Source: Aliarcobacter lanthieri
GTDB taxonomy: Bacteria; Campylobacterota; Campylobacteria; Campylobacterales; Arcobacteraceae
Assembly: GCF_013201625.1 (NCBI RefSeq)
Contig: NZ_CP053839.1
Location: 1,240,001 to 1,304,000, forward strand
Length of the DNA: 64,000 bases
Reading direction: 5' to 3'
The notes under the pieces are model-generated. The model saw only the letters and a program-made list of their open reading frames with translations, had not been told where the DNA came from and did no database searches. Positions 24,731 to 33,807 of the stretch are shown piece by piece. Position numbers and translations under genes: made by a program. Numbering within the stretch: the first letter of the stretch is position 1; every line of letters begins with the position of its first letter.

Positions 24731-24757
24731 AAATAAATCATTTAAAAGGAGTATGTT

Positions 24758-25300
24758 ATGAATACAAGTATTGTAGGACGACACATTAAATTAACAGATG
24801 CAATTAAGGATTATGTAAATAGTTCTATCCAAACGTTTGAAAAATATAATTTAGATATTATTTCTGTTACTTCTACTATCTCTGCAGATGATAAACAAGG
24901 TAAAAAATCGTTTACATTTGAGTTCACTTTAAATATTGCAAATATTGATACAGTTGTTGTAAGTCAAAAAGATAAAGATTTATATGCTGCTATTGATATT
25001 GCAGTTGATAGAGTTTCTAAAGTTTTAAGAAGACATCATGATAAAATAGCAGCTCATAAAGCTACTAAACTGAGTGAAATTGTAATAAATGAAGCTGAAG
25101 ATAAAATTGCAAAAGAACTTGAAAAATTTGAAGATGAGATAATACCAGTAAGACTTACTTCTTATAAACCAATAGATATTGAAGAAGCACTTGTTGATCT
25201 TAAAAATTCAACTGCAAAATTCAAAGTTTTCTATGATAAAGATGACAATATGAGAGTATTGTATAAAACTTCAGTTGAAGGCAAATTTGGGCTATACTAA
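24758..25300 (+). CDS. hpf: Ribosome hibernation-promoting factor, long form
   Basis: 180 residues. The N-terminal HPF/RaiA domain (about 1-100) begins TSIVGRHIKLTDAIKDYVNS and has the basic RVSKVLRRHHDKI helix. A linker leads to the C-terminal dimerisation domain (about 120-180, VRLTSYKPIDIEEALVDLKN) found in long HPF, which pairs 70S ribosomes into 100S dimers in stationary phase. It is monocistronic, with its own promoter and a strong terminator. Confidence 0.95.
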   Translation: MNTSIVGRHIKLTDAIKDYVNSSIQTFEKYNLDIISVTSTISADDKQGKKSFTFEFTLNIANIDTVVVSQKDKDLYAAIDIAVDRVSKVLRRHHDKIAAHKATKLSEIVINEAEDKIAKELEKFEDEIIPVRLTSYKPIDIEEALVDLKNSTAKFKVFYDKDDNMRVLYKTSVEGKFGLY

Positions 25301-25320
25301 TGTATAACTTGAAAAAACTC

Positions 25321-25355
25321 AAGGTATTAGCATTTTTTTGCTAATACCTTTTTTT
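25321..25355 (+). terminator. Rho-independent terminator after hpf
   Basis: Perfect 12-bp stem AAGGTATTAGCA / TGCTAATACCTT with a six-T loop, followed directly by TTTTT. The best-formed terminator in the window. Confidence 0.9.
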
Positions 25356-25385
25356 GATTTATAAAAAAATAGGATTTAAAGATTT

Positions 25386-26840
25386 ATGAATAAACTAAAA
25401 AAAATAGCATTAATTGGGCAACCAAATGTTGGGAAATCATCACTTTTTAATAGACTTTCGAATAAAAGGATTGCTATTGTTTCAGATATTGCAGGAACAA
25501 CAAGAGATGTTAGAAAAAATGAAATAGAAATTCTTGATAGAAGTGCATTATTACTTGATACAGGTGGTATTGATGAAACAAATGATGCAATATTTTCAAA
25601 TGTTAAAAGAAAAGCAATAACAACTGCAAAAGATGCTGATATTGTACTATTTTTAGTAGATGGTAAAAATATACCTGATGACAAAGATAAAGAATTATTT
25701 TATGAACTTCAAAGATTAGGAAAAGAGTTAGCTTTGGTTGTAAATAAAATAGATAATGATAAAGAGTTAGAAAGATTATGGGAATTTTTTGAATTTGGGA
25801 TAGATGAACAAAATCTTTTTGGAATATCTGTTTCTCATAACCGTGGTACAAAATCATTAATAGAATGGATATATAATCATTTACCAGAAAATCCAGAAAC
25901 AATAGCAAGACTTGAAGAAGAACAAAGAAGAAAAGAACTTGAAGATGAATTTGGATATATAGATGATGAAGATGATTTTTCAACAGAAATTTTAGAAGAA
26001 ATAGAAGATGAAAAAATAATAGATGATAGTTTAGTAAATGTTGCTATTATAGGTCGTGTAAATGTTGGAAAGTCATCTATTCTAAATGCTTTATTAGGAG
26101 AAGAAAGATCTGTTGTTTCTGATGTTGCAGGAACAACAATAGACCCAGTTGATGAAACTTATGAATATAAAGATAAAAAAATTACATTTGTTGATACAGC
26201 AGGTTTAAGAAGAAGAGGAAGTATTGAAGGAATAGAAAAATTTGCTTTAATGAGAACTAAAGAGATGCTTGAACGTGCAAACGTTGCTTTAGTTGTGCTT
26301 GATGCATCAAGAGAACTCACAGATTTAGATGAAAAAATAGCAGGGCTTGTAGATGAATATGGATTAGGAACTATAATAGTACTAAACAAATGGGATGAAA
26401 ATATGGATACCTTCCAAAAAATAGAAGAAGAGATAAGAAGAAGATTTAGATTCTTGTCTTATGCACCAATTATTGCAGTTTCAGCAAAGACAGGAAGAAG
26501 TATAGAAAGATTAAAAGATAAAATAGTAGAAATTTTTGAAAACTATACTCAAAGAATCCCAACTTCACAACTAAATAAAGTTATAGAAGAAGCTGTTATA
26601 AGACACTCTCTTCCAAGTCCAAATGGAGCATATTTAAGAATATATTATGCTACACAGTTTAGTTCACGCCCTCCAAGGGTTGCACTTGTTATGAATAAAC
26701 CACAACTTTTACACTACTCATATAAAAGATATTTAGTAAACTTTTTAAGAGACCAATTTAATTTTGAAGGAACACCAATTCATATAATTGCTAGAGGCAA
26801 AAATGATAGAATAGGTGATGAAGAGTATTTAGAAAGGTAA
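25386..26840 (+). CDS. der: Ribosome assembly GTPase Der (EngA)
   Basis: 484 residues with two tandem GTPase domains, unique to Der: first P-loop GQPNVGKSSLFN (about residues 10-21), second GRVNVGKSSILN (about 223-234), each with DxAGTT switch motifs and NKxD motifs (NKIDND, NKWDEN). An acidic linker joins them, and the KH-like domain is at the C terminus. It acts in 50S subunit assembly. RBS AGGA before the ATG. Confidence 0.98.
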   Translation: MNKLKKIALIGQPNVGKSSLFNRLSNKRIAIVSDIAGTTRDVRKNEIEILDRSALLLDTGGIDETNDAIFSNVKRKAITTAKDADIVLFLVDGKNIPDDKDKELFYELQRLGKELALVVNKIDNDKELERLWEFFEFGIDEQNLFGISVSHNRGTKSLIEWIYNHLPENPETIARLEEEQRRKELEDEFGYIDDEDDFSTEILEEIEDEKIIDDSLVNVAIIGRVNVGKSSILNALLGEERSVVSDVAGTTIDPVDETYEYKDKKITFVDTAGLRRRGSIEGIEKFALMRTKEMLERANVALVVLDASRELTDLDEKIAGLVDEYGLGTIIVLNKWDENMDTFQKIEEEIRRRFRFLSYAPIIAVSAKTGRSIERLKDKIVEIFENYTQRIPTSQLNKVIEEAVIRHSLPSPNGAYLRIYYATQFSSRPPRVALVMNKPQLLHYSYKRYLVNFLRDQFNFEGTPIHIIARGKNDRIGDEEYLER

Positions 26841-26869
26841 TTTACTTTAACATAGGGAGAAAAATATTC

Positions 26870-28435
26870 TTGAATAAAGTTAGAATTAAGAATGATATTT
26901 TAGCTGGAATAACTGTTGCTGTTGTTGCACTACCATTAGCTTTAGCTTTTGGTGTTGTAAGTGGGGCAGGAGCAAGTGCTGGTCTTTGGGGTGCTATTAT
27001 ATTAGGTTTTTTTGCTGCTCTTTTAGGAGGTGTACCTGTTCAAGTATCAGGTCCAACTGGTCCAATGACAGTAGTATTTGCAGCTGTTGTTCTATCATTT
27101 CCAAATGATTTTTCTTCTGTTATGATGGTTGTACTTTGTGCTGGTATTATACAAATAATTTTTGGTATAGTTGATTTAGGTAAATGGGTAAAATACATTC
27201 CATATCCTATTATATCTGGATTTATGTGTGGAATTGGTGTTATTATAATAATATTACAGATAAATCCATTTTTAGGTGCAGAATCTAGTAGCTCAATAAT
27301 ATATATTTTAACTAATTTTTTAGATACTTTAAATAATATAAATTATCAAGCTTTTAGCATAGGCATTATGACTATTGCAATAGTTTTTTTTACTCCTAAA
27401 AAAATATCTAAAATAGTACCAGCTCCACTAATAGCATTATTTCTAGTAACAACAATATCTATTTTATTTAACTTTGAAGTTTTAACTATTGGGGAAATTC
27501 CACAAAGTTTTCCAGATTTTAATTTACCTTTTACATTTGATATTTATAGATTAAATGAAATATTAACTTTTGCTATAACTTTAGCTGTTTTAGGTTCTAT
27601 TGATACACAATTAACTTCAGTTTTAGTAGATTCAAGAATGAGAATAAAACATAACTCTAAAAAGGAGTTAATTGGACAAGGAGTTGGAAATACTCTTTGT
27701 TCTTTATTCGGTGCAATTCCAGGTAGTAGTGCTACTATGAGAACAGTTGTAAATATGAATAATGGTGGAACAACAAATCTATCTGGAATGGTACATGCAA
27801 TTACACTTTTATTAATAGTACTAATATTAGCACCTCTTGCTTCTAAAATACCATTAGCGTTACTTGCTGGAATTTTGTTTAAAGTTGGACTTGATATTCT
27901 TGATTATAGGTTTTTAAAAGTTATTACTAAAGTATCAAAACAAGATTTAATTATAATGTTTACTGTATTTTTCTTAACAGTTTTTGTAGATTTAATAATG
28001 GCTGTTGGAGTAGGAATTACTATATCATCTGTATTAGCAGTTTATCAAATGTCAAGAAGTACACAAATGAAAACCAGATCTTCAAAAGTATCTATTGAAG
28101 ATCATAATAAACACTTTGATATAAATATAGTAAAAGTAAAAGGTTCTTTATTTTTTGGTACAGCTTATAGTTTAGATAATACATTAGATAGATTAAAAGA
28201 TCATTCCATAGTTATTCTTGATTGTAAAAATATTCATATTCTTGACATATCTGCTATTTTTAAACTTGAAGAAATTATTCAAAAATTTAAAGAAAAAGAT
28301 ATTGAACTTATTTTAATTTTAAAATACAGACATAAAAAAAGAGTTATAAATATTGATAAATCTAATTTATTTAAATCAACTAAAATATATAGTAGTCTTG
28401 ATGATGCAATAAATTATATAAAAAAGATAAATTAA
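26870..28435 (+). CDS. SulP family anion transporter with STAS domain
   Basis: 521 residues. The membrane part has ten or more helices with SulP hallmarks DILAGITVAVVALPLALAFG, VSGPTGPMTVV and GSSATMRTVVNMN; a cytoplasmic STAS domain follows (about 420-521, VILDCKNIHILDISAIF). SulP proteins move sulfate, bicarbonate or other anions, usually with H+ or Na+; the substrate here is not determinable. Starts with TTG, with AGGGAGA ten bases upstream. hemD follows without a gap. Confidence 0.93.
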   Translation: MNKVRIKNDILAGITVAVVALPLALAFGVVSGAGASAGLWGAIILGFFAALLGGVPVQVSGPTGPMTVVFAAVVLSFPNDFSSVMMVVLCAGIIQIIFGIVDLGKWVKYIPYPIISGFMCGIGVIIIILQINPFLGAESSSSIIYILTNFLDTLNNINYQAFSIGIMTIAIVFFTPKKISKIVPAPLIALFLVTTISILFNFEVLTIGEIPQSFPDFNLPFTFDIYRLNEILTFAITLAVLGSIDTQLTSVLVDSRMRIKHNSKKELIGQGVGNTLCSLFGAIPGSSATMRTVVNMNNGGTTNLSGMVHAITLLLIVLILAPLASKIPLALLAGILFKVGLDILDYRFLKVITKVSKQDLIIMFTVFFLTVFVDLIMAVGVGITISSVLAVYQMSRSTQMKTRSSKVSIEDHNKHFDINIVKVKGSLFFGTAYSLDNTLDRLKDHSIVILDCKNIHILDISAIFKLEEIIQKFKEKDIELILILKYRHKKRVINIDKSNLFKSTKIYSSLDDAINYIKKIN

Positions 28436-29065
28436 ATGAAAAAAATATATTTATTAAATGATCAGAAATTTGAAAATATTGAGAATTTAGAAGTTTTTGA
28501 AATAGAATATCTCAAATTCGATATAGATATAAAACAATATAATGCTTTAGTTTTTACTTCAAAAAATGCAATTTTATCATTAAATAAAAATACTCAAGAT
28601 TGGATAGATATTCCTTCTTATGTAATTGCACAAAAAACAGCAGATATTGCTAAAAAGTTTAATGCAAATATTTCCTTTATCGGAAATAGTGGTCATGGAA
28701 ATGATTTTGCTTATGAGTTAATACCTTATTTAAAGAATAAAAAAGTTTTATATATAAAAGCTTTAAAAACAGTATCTAATTTACCAAATATTTTAAGAGA
28801 AAATAGTATAAATATAGATGAAATTGTAGCATATAAAACAACTTGCAATAAAAAAGAACCTATTATTTTAGAAGAAAATTCAACAATTATTTTTACATCT
28901 CCTTCAAGTGTAGAATGTTTTTTTAAAAAATATAGTTGGCATAGTAGTTTTAAAGCTATTGTTATTGGTAAAACAACAGCTTTATATCTTCCAAAGAATA
29001 TAGATTATCAAATAAGTGTATCAACAAGTGTTGAAGAGTGTGTAAAGCTAGCACTAAAAAGTTAA
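28436..29065 (+). CDS. hemD: Uroporphyrinogen-III synthase
   Basis: 209 residues, the usual length of epsilon HemD. It cyclises hydroxymethylbilane with D-ring inversion. The family is divergent; recognisable parts are ALVFTSKNAILSL, VLYIKALKTVSNLP and IIFTSPSSVECFFKKY, with the C-terminal VIGKTTALYL. The start directly follows the SulP stop. A T-rich hairpin and then the 6S RNA gene come after it. Confidence 0.9.
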   Translation: MKKIYLLNDQKFENIENLEVFEIEYLKFDIDIKQYNALVFTSKNAILSLNKNTQDWIDIPSYVIAQKTADIAKKFNANISFIGNSGHGNDFAYELIPYLKNKKVLYIKALKTVSNLPNILRENSINIDEIVAYKTTCNKKEPIILEENSTIIFTSPSSVECFFKKYSWHSSFKAIVIGKTTALYLPKNIDYQISVSTSVEECVKLALKS

Positions 29066-29091
29066 CTTAAACTCTGTTTTAAACTTTTTTT
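29057..29091 (+). terminator. Probable terminator after hemD
   Basis: AAAGTTAACTTAAAC faces GTTTTAAACTTT over a three-base loop, with small bulges, followed by a T tract of seven. It abuts the 6S RNA promoter. Confidence 0.45.
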
Positions 29092-29093
29092 GA

Positions 29094-29099
29094 TAAAAT
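29094..29099 (+). promoter_or_regulatory. Putative -10 element of 6S RNA
   Basis: GATAAAAT after a seven-T run, with the closing stem of the RNA beginning 11 bases downstream. Confidence 0.6.
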
Positions 29100-29106
29100 C
29101 TTAACT

Positions 29107-29272
29107 TCTAAGTAGTTCGGGATTTCCATTACTTGCGGGTCCGATAATATAACTTTTATACAAATTGTAGTCGTATAGTGTGTAGCAATTCATTATGTTT
29201 TTGCTCCTAAAGTATGCTCTTTGTATTACAACTGGCTTTTAGGGCCATCTTTATGGTTAACGACTACTTGGG
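29107..29272 (+). ncRNA. ssrS: 6S RNA (purD-motif type)
   Basis: About 165 bases upstream of purD with no reading frame and higher G+C than the surroundings. The ends close as AAGTAGT (29110-29116) with ACTACTT (29263-29269), extended by TCG/CGA. Inside are blocks GCGGGTCCGATAATAT, TTTTTGCTCCTAAAGTATGC and GGCTTTTAGGGCC. The purD-upstream structured RNA of Epsilonproteobacteria ('purD motif') corresponds to 6S RNA, which binds sigma70 RNA polymerase as a promoter mimic. Ends are inferred from the stem and the -10 element. Confidence 0.8.
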
Positions 29273-29297
29273 TTTATAATTAAAAAAAGGAAAAATC

Positions 29298-30569
29298 GTG
29301 AATATATTAATACTTGGAAGTGGAGCAAGAGAATACTCAATAGGTTTAGCTTTACATAAAGAGAAATCTCATAAACTATTTTTTATGCCTGGAAATGGTG
29401 CAACTTCAAGCTTAGGAACAAATATTAATATAAATGATTATGATAAATTAGCAGTTTTTGCTAAGGATAATAATATTAATCTAACTATAGTAGGGCCAGA
29501 AGCTCCTTTAGTAGATGGTGTTGTTGATATATTTAGAAAAAATAATCTTGTAATTTTCGGACCTACTAAAGAGGCTGCAAAATTAGAAGGTTCTAAAGCT
29601 TATATGAAAAATATTTTAAAAAAATATAATATACCAACAGCAGCATTTATAGAAACATCAAGTAAAAATGAAGCTAATAGTTTTATAGACAGTATGAACT
29701 CAACTCCTATTGTTGTAAAAGCTGATGGACTTTGTGCAGGAAAAGGTGTAATTATTGCTCAAAGTAAAGATGAGGCAAAAAAAGCAGTAAGTGATATGTT
29801 AGATGGAACTTCTTTTGGAGAAGCTGGAGAAACTGTTATAGTTGAAGAATTTTTAGATGGTTATGAATTATCAGTTTTTGCAATTTGTGATGGAGAAAAT
29901 TACAAAGTTTTACCAGCAGCTCAAGATCATAAAAGAGTAGGAGATGGAGATACTGGACCAAATACTGGAGGAATGGGTGCTTATGCTCCAACTCCTTTAG
30001 TAAATAATGATATTTATAAAAAAATCGAAGAGAGAGTAATCAAGCCGACTTTAAAAGGTATGCAACAAGAAAATGCTCCTTATGAAGGTGTTTTATTTAT
30101 AGGAGTTATGGTTGTAAATGGTGAACCAATAGTTTTAGAATATAATGTGAGATTTGGAGATCCTGAATGTGAAATATTAATGCCACTTTTAGAATCAAAA
30201 GCTTCTGAATTATTTTATTATGGAGCAACAAAACAACTTGATAAACTAGATATCAAAATAAAAAATGAGTTCTGTGTTGGCGTTGTAATGGCCAGTGCAA
30301 ACTATCCATATAGTTCATCTGCACCAGCTATTATTACTATTGACAATATTATAGATGAAGAATTATTGAATAATTCTCATATATCTTTTGCTGGAGTTGA
30401 AGAAAAAGATGGAAAACTTTTAGCAACAGGAGGAAGAGTTTTAGTTTGTGTTGGAACTGGAAAATCAATAAAAGAAGCTCGAGATAGAGCATATATGTTA
30501 TCTTCAGAAGTTCATTTTGATGGTAAAAAATTTAGATCTGATATAGCATATCAAGCTTTAAAGAATTAA
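29298..30569 (+). CDS. purD: Phosphoribosylamine-glycine ligase
   Basis: 423 residues, full length. This ATP-grasp enzyme makes glycinamide ribonucleotide in purine synthesis. Motifs: MNILILGSGAREYSIGLAL, VGPEAPLVDGVVDIF, VVKADGLCAGKGVIIA and GDGDTGPNTGGMGAYAPTP. Start is GTG with AAGGA eight bases upstream. It directly follows 6S RNA, so the two may share transcripts, as known in this phylum. Confidence 0.98.
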   Translation: MNILILGSGAREYSIGLALHKEKSHKLFFMPGNGATSSLGTNININDYDKLAVFAKDNNINLTIVGPEAPLVDGVVDIFRKNNLVIFGPTKEAAKLEGSKAYMKNILKKYNIPTAAFIETSSKNEANSFIDSMNSTPIVVKADGLCAGKGVIIAQSKDEAKKAVSDMLDGTSFGEAGETVIVEEFLDGYELSVFAICDGENYKVLPAAQDHKRVGDGDTGPNTGGMGAYAPTPLVNNDIYKKIEERVIKPTLKGMQQENAPYEGVLFIGVMVVNGEPIVLEYNVRFGDPECEILMPLLESKASELFYYGATKQLDKLDIKIKNEFCVGVVMASANYPYSSSAPAIITIDNIIDEELLNNSHISFAGVEEKDGKLLATGGRVLVCVGTGKSIKEARDRAYMLSSEVHFDGKKFRSDIAYQALKN

Positions 30570-30571
30570 AT

Positions 30572-31006
30572 ATGCAAGAAAACAATCAAAATCTTCAACT
30601 AGCTTCAATGCGTTCAAGAGCATTTGCTTTTGTAATAGATGATCTCATTGTAAGTTTTTTAATAATGTTTGTTTATTGGGATAGTATTATTTCTATAATG
30701 GATGATAATGAAGCTATGTTAAGCTTTATGCAAAATATTTTAGTTCCATTAATGATATTAAAAGTTATATATCATACATTTTTTGTTTGGTATTATGGAG
30801 CTACTATTGGAAAAAGAGTCACAAAGATAAGAGTTATAGATGCTAATCAATGGGGAAGAGTTACAATTTTCCAATCATTCTTAAGAGCTGTGGGAAGAGT
30901 TTTATCTGAACTATTTTATTATATAGGTTTTATAATAGGATTTTTTAATAATGGAAGAAGAACTTTTCATGATTTCACAGGTAATACGTTGGTAGTAAAT
31001 GCGTAA
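30572..31006 (+). CDS. RDD family membrane protein
   Basis: 144 residues with three membrane helices and the RDD domain: SRAFAFVIDDLIVSFLIM (conserved Arg...Asp-Asp), YGATIGKRVTKIRVID, and RRTFHDFTGNTLVV. RDD proteins are poorly understood; some affect ion transport or stress tolerance. The gene starts 2 bases after purD and overlaps lptD by 8 bases, so the purD-lptD-pnp run is one operon. Confidence 0.9.
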   Translation: MQENNQNLQLASMRSRAFAFVIDDLIVSFLIMFVYWDSIISIMDDNEAMLSFMQNILVPLMILKVIYHTFFVWYYGATIGKRVTKIRVIDANQWGRVTIFQSFLRAVGRVLSELFYYIGFIIGFFNNGRRTFHDFTGNTLVVNA

Positions 31007-33161
31007 AATAGTAGCTTCTCTAGTTATAGCTTCAGTTTTTTTTGAAGTAAGTTTAAGTGCACAAGAACTAAATAATGAAAAATTAAAGTTAGTTGCAAAA
31101 AATGTTGATTCAAAAGACAATATAATTACTGCTATTGGAAATGTTGTAGCATATTCTCCAACTTATTATTTAAGTGCAGATAAGCTTGTTTATAATAAAG
31201 AAAAAGAGATTATAGAACTTTTTGATAATGTTTTAATTATAAAAGAAAATAGAGTACAAACACAAAGTAATTACGCATATATGGACTTGAATAATGAAAT
31301 TATAAATCAAGATCCAGTATTTTTATTTGATACACCTTCAAATATTTGGACAAATGCAAAAGAAGCTAATAAAAATAAAGAAATAATCAATATGGATGGT
31401 TCTATTATATCATCTTGTGATTGTGTTGATCCAATTTGGAGTATTAGAACTTCAAGTGCAGATTATGATACAGAAAACATGTGGATAAATGCTTATAATC
31501 CTAGACTTTATGTTAAAAATATTCCTATTTTTTATCTTCCATATTTTGGATTTCCTACAGATACGACTAGAAGAACAGGTCTATTACTCCCAACTTTAGG
31601 TTATTCAAGCAATGAAGGTTTTTTGTATTCTCAACCTATATTTATAGCACCAGCTGATAATTATGATATAGAATTAATTCCTCAAATTAGAGCATTAAGA
31701 GGATATGGAAGTTATGCAAATTTTAGATATGCAGACTCACCTAATTCTATGCTTAAAATTAAAACAGGTTATTTTAAAGAAAAAAAGAATTATAGAGAAA
31801 AAGAAAATCTTGAAAATAGTGAGCATTTTGGTTTAGATTTAGATTATGAAAGAAGAAAGATTTTTGCAAGTACAAGAAACCATGAAGATGGAATTTTTAC
31901 ATCAATTAGACTTTTAAATGATATTGAATATGTAACATTAAGAGATGGAGATACTGATTTACTAGGTACAGACAAAAAAGTTGAATCAAAATTTAATTAT
32001 TTCTATAATACTCCAAATTATTACGCTGGTGCTTATGCTAAATATTATAAAGATGCTTCTCAAAAATCAAATAGTGAAACTCTACAAGAAATACCACAAC
32101 TTCATTTTCACTCTTATAATAAAGAGCTATTTTTAGAAAACTTTTTATATTCACTTGATTCTAAATATTATAATTTTACACGAGAAAAAGGTCTAAATGC
32201 AGAAATTTATGAACTTAGTGTTCCTCTGAGCTATAGTAAAAATATTTTAGATGACTATTTATATATTGGTGTTGAAAATAAAACAACATTAAATCAATAT
32301 AATTATTCTAATTCTATAAATAATTTAGATTATAAAGATGGTACTTTAATACAAAATATAACTTCTTTTAAAATTGGAAGTGATTTAATAAAACCATATA
32401 AAGACTATATTCATACTATTAATTTAGATGCAAGTTATGATATTCCAAAAAATTTAAAAAAAGATGGGGATTTATATGGTATTACTATAGATAAGGATCA
32501 ATCTTTAAAATATAATGAATTATCAGCATTTCCAACAATTCAAGATAATAAAACTATAAATTTGACTTTAAACCAATCAATTTATGATAGAGATAGTTTA
32601 CAACAGTTTATTAATCACAGAATGAAACAATCAATAATTTACGATAGTTTAGATGATCCTAAATTTCAAGATTATGAAAATTTTGTAAAAGTTAATCATG
32701 ACTTTGGATCTATTTCTGGAAAAGTTATTTATAATATGGATGATAATGAAATTGTTGAAACAAGTATAGACAATAGTTTTAATTATGAAAAATTTACTTT
32801 AAGTGCTGGATATTATAAAACAAAAAAAACTAACAATGAATTTAATAATAGAGATAATCTAGAATCTTATAGAGTAAGTACTTCATATAAAATATCAAAA
32901 GATTATTCTATTGGTTACTATGAAAACTATAACTTAGAAGAAAAATTAAGAAATAAACAAGGAATAACTCTAAATATAGATGATAGTTGTTGGAATTTAG
33001 ACTTAAAATTAGAAAAAGAGATTACTCCTAGAAGTAGTTATAAAAGTGGTGGAACAAAATATGATAGCCATGAACAAACTATAGTTTATGCAGTTTTAAC
33101 GTTAAAACCAGTAGGTGGAATAAGACAAAAATATAAAGTTGCAGATAATGAATCAAGATAA
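30999..33161 (+). CDS. lptD: LPS-assembly protein LptD
   Basis: 720 residues. A signal peptide (RKIVASLVIASVFFEVSLSA) precedes the periplasmic OstA/beta-jellyroll domain (about 25-150) and a C-terminal beta barrel rich in aromatic residues. A CDC pair in SSCDCVDPIWSI fits the cysteine site after the jellyroll. LptD with LptE inserts LPS in the outer leaflet. It overlaps RDD upstream and the PRTase-like gene downstream. It is a little shorter than E. coli LptD, as in other epsilons. Confidence 0.93.
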   Translation: MRKIVASLVIASVFFEVSLSAQELNNEKLKLVAKNVDSKDNIITAIGNVVAYSPTYYLSADKLVYNKEKEIIELFDNVLIIKENRVQTQSNYAYMDLNNEIINQDPVFLFDTPSNIWTNAKEANKNKEIINMDGSIISSCDCVDPIWSIRTSSADYDTENMWINAYNPRLYVKNIPIFYLPYFGFPTDTTRRTGLLLPTLGYSSNEGFLYSQPIFIAPADNYDIELIPQIRALRGYGSYANFRYADSPNSMLKIKTGYFKEKKNYREKENLENSEHFGLDLDYERRKIFASTRNHEDGIFTSIRLLNDIEYVTLRDGDTDLLGTDKKVESKFNYFYNTPNYYAGAYAKYYKDASQKSNSETLQEIPQLHFHSYNKELFLENFLYSLDSKYYNFTREKGLNAEIYELSVPLSYSKNILDDYLYIGVENKTTLNQYNYSNSINNLDYKDGTLIQNITSFKIGSDLIKPYKDYIHTINLDASYDIPKNLKKDGDLYGITIDKDQSLKYNELSAFPTIQDNKTINLTLNQSIYDRDSLQQFINHRMKQSIIYDSLDDPKFQDYENFVKVNHDFGSISGKVIYNMDDNEIVETSIDNSFNYEKFTLSAGYYKTKKTNNEFNNRDNLESYRVSTSYKISKDYSIGYYENYNLEEKLRNKQGITLNIDDSCWNLDLKLEKEITPRSSYKSGGTKYDSHEQTIVYAVLTLKPVGGIRQKYKVADNESR

Positions 33162-33807
33162 GATTTTCTTTAAAAATAGAGAAGAAGCTGCATTACAACT
33201 ACTTGATGTTTTACCAGTTGATAGTATGAAATTAGAAGAATGGATAGTTATAGGTTGTTCTTATGGTGGTTATGAAATGGCTAAAATTATAGCAGAAGCT
33301 TTAAATGCAGATTTTGATATTATGTTCAGTCAAAAAATATTTGCACCAAACAATGAAGATTGTGAAATAGCAGTAGTTACTGAACTTGAAGAAGTATTAA
33401 TCCATGAAGAATTAGTAAAAGCTTTTGATATAAATTTAGATGCAATTTATTCACAGTCAAAAGAAATATATGATAATAATATTAAAATATTAGCAAATAG
33501 ATTTAGAAAGGGTGAGAAATTCCAAAACTTACTTGGAAAAAATGTTTTAATTATTGATGAAGATATTAATGTTGGCCTAGTAATGATGGCTTGTATAAAA
33601 ACAATTATTAATCAAAAGGTAAAATCTTTAAGTGTTGCAACTCCAATTTTATCAACAGCTAGCATAGCTACAGTTGATAGGATTACTGATGATTTATACT
33701 ATATAAAAAAACTTGATCACTATATAGAATCTAATTACTATTATGATAATTTAGAAGAATTAACTTTTGAAGATATTGAAAGAATTAAAAATGAAGGAAA
33801 AAAATGA
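33148..33807 (+). CDS. PRTase-like protein with degenerate PRPP loop
   Basis: 219 residues from the ATG at 33148; a TTG at 33139 is also possible but has no better ribosome site. The fold looks like a type I phosphoribosyltransferase: hood-like WIVIGCSYGGYEMAKIIAEAL, and NVLIIDEDINVGLVMMACIK at the place of the PRPP loop. That loop normally reads like VDDGxxTG; here it is IDEDINVGL, lacking the Gly-Thr pair, so catalysis is doubtful. It sits between lptD and pnp, overlapping both, a conserved epsilon arrangement. Role unknown. Confidence 0.75.
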   Translation: MNQDKIFFKNREEAALQLLDVLPVDSMKLEEWIVIGCSYGGYEMAKIIAEALNADFDIMFSQKIFAPNNEDCEIAVVTELEEVLIHEELVKAFDINLDAIYSQSKEIYDNNIKILANRFRKGEKFQNLLGKNVLIIDEDINVGLVMMACIKTIINQKVKSLSVATPILSTASIATVDRITDDLYYIKKLDHYIESNYYYDNLEELTFEDIERIKNEGKK

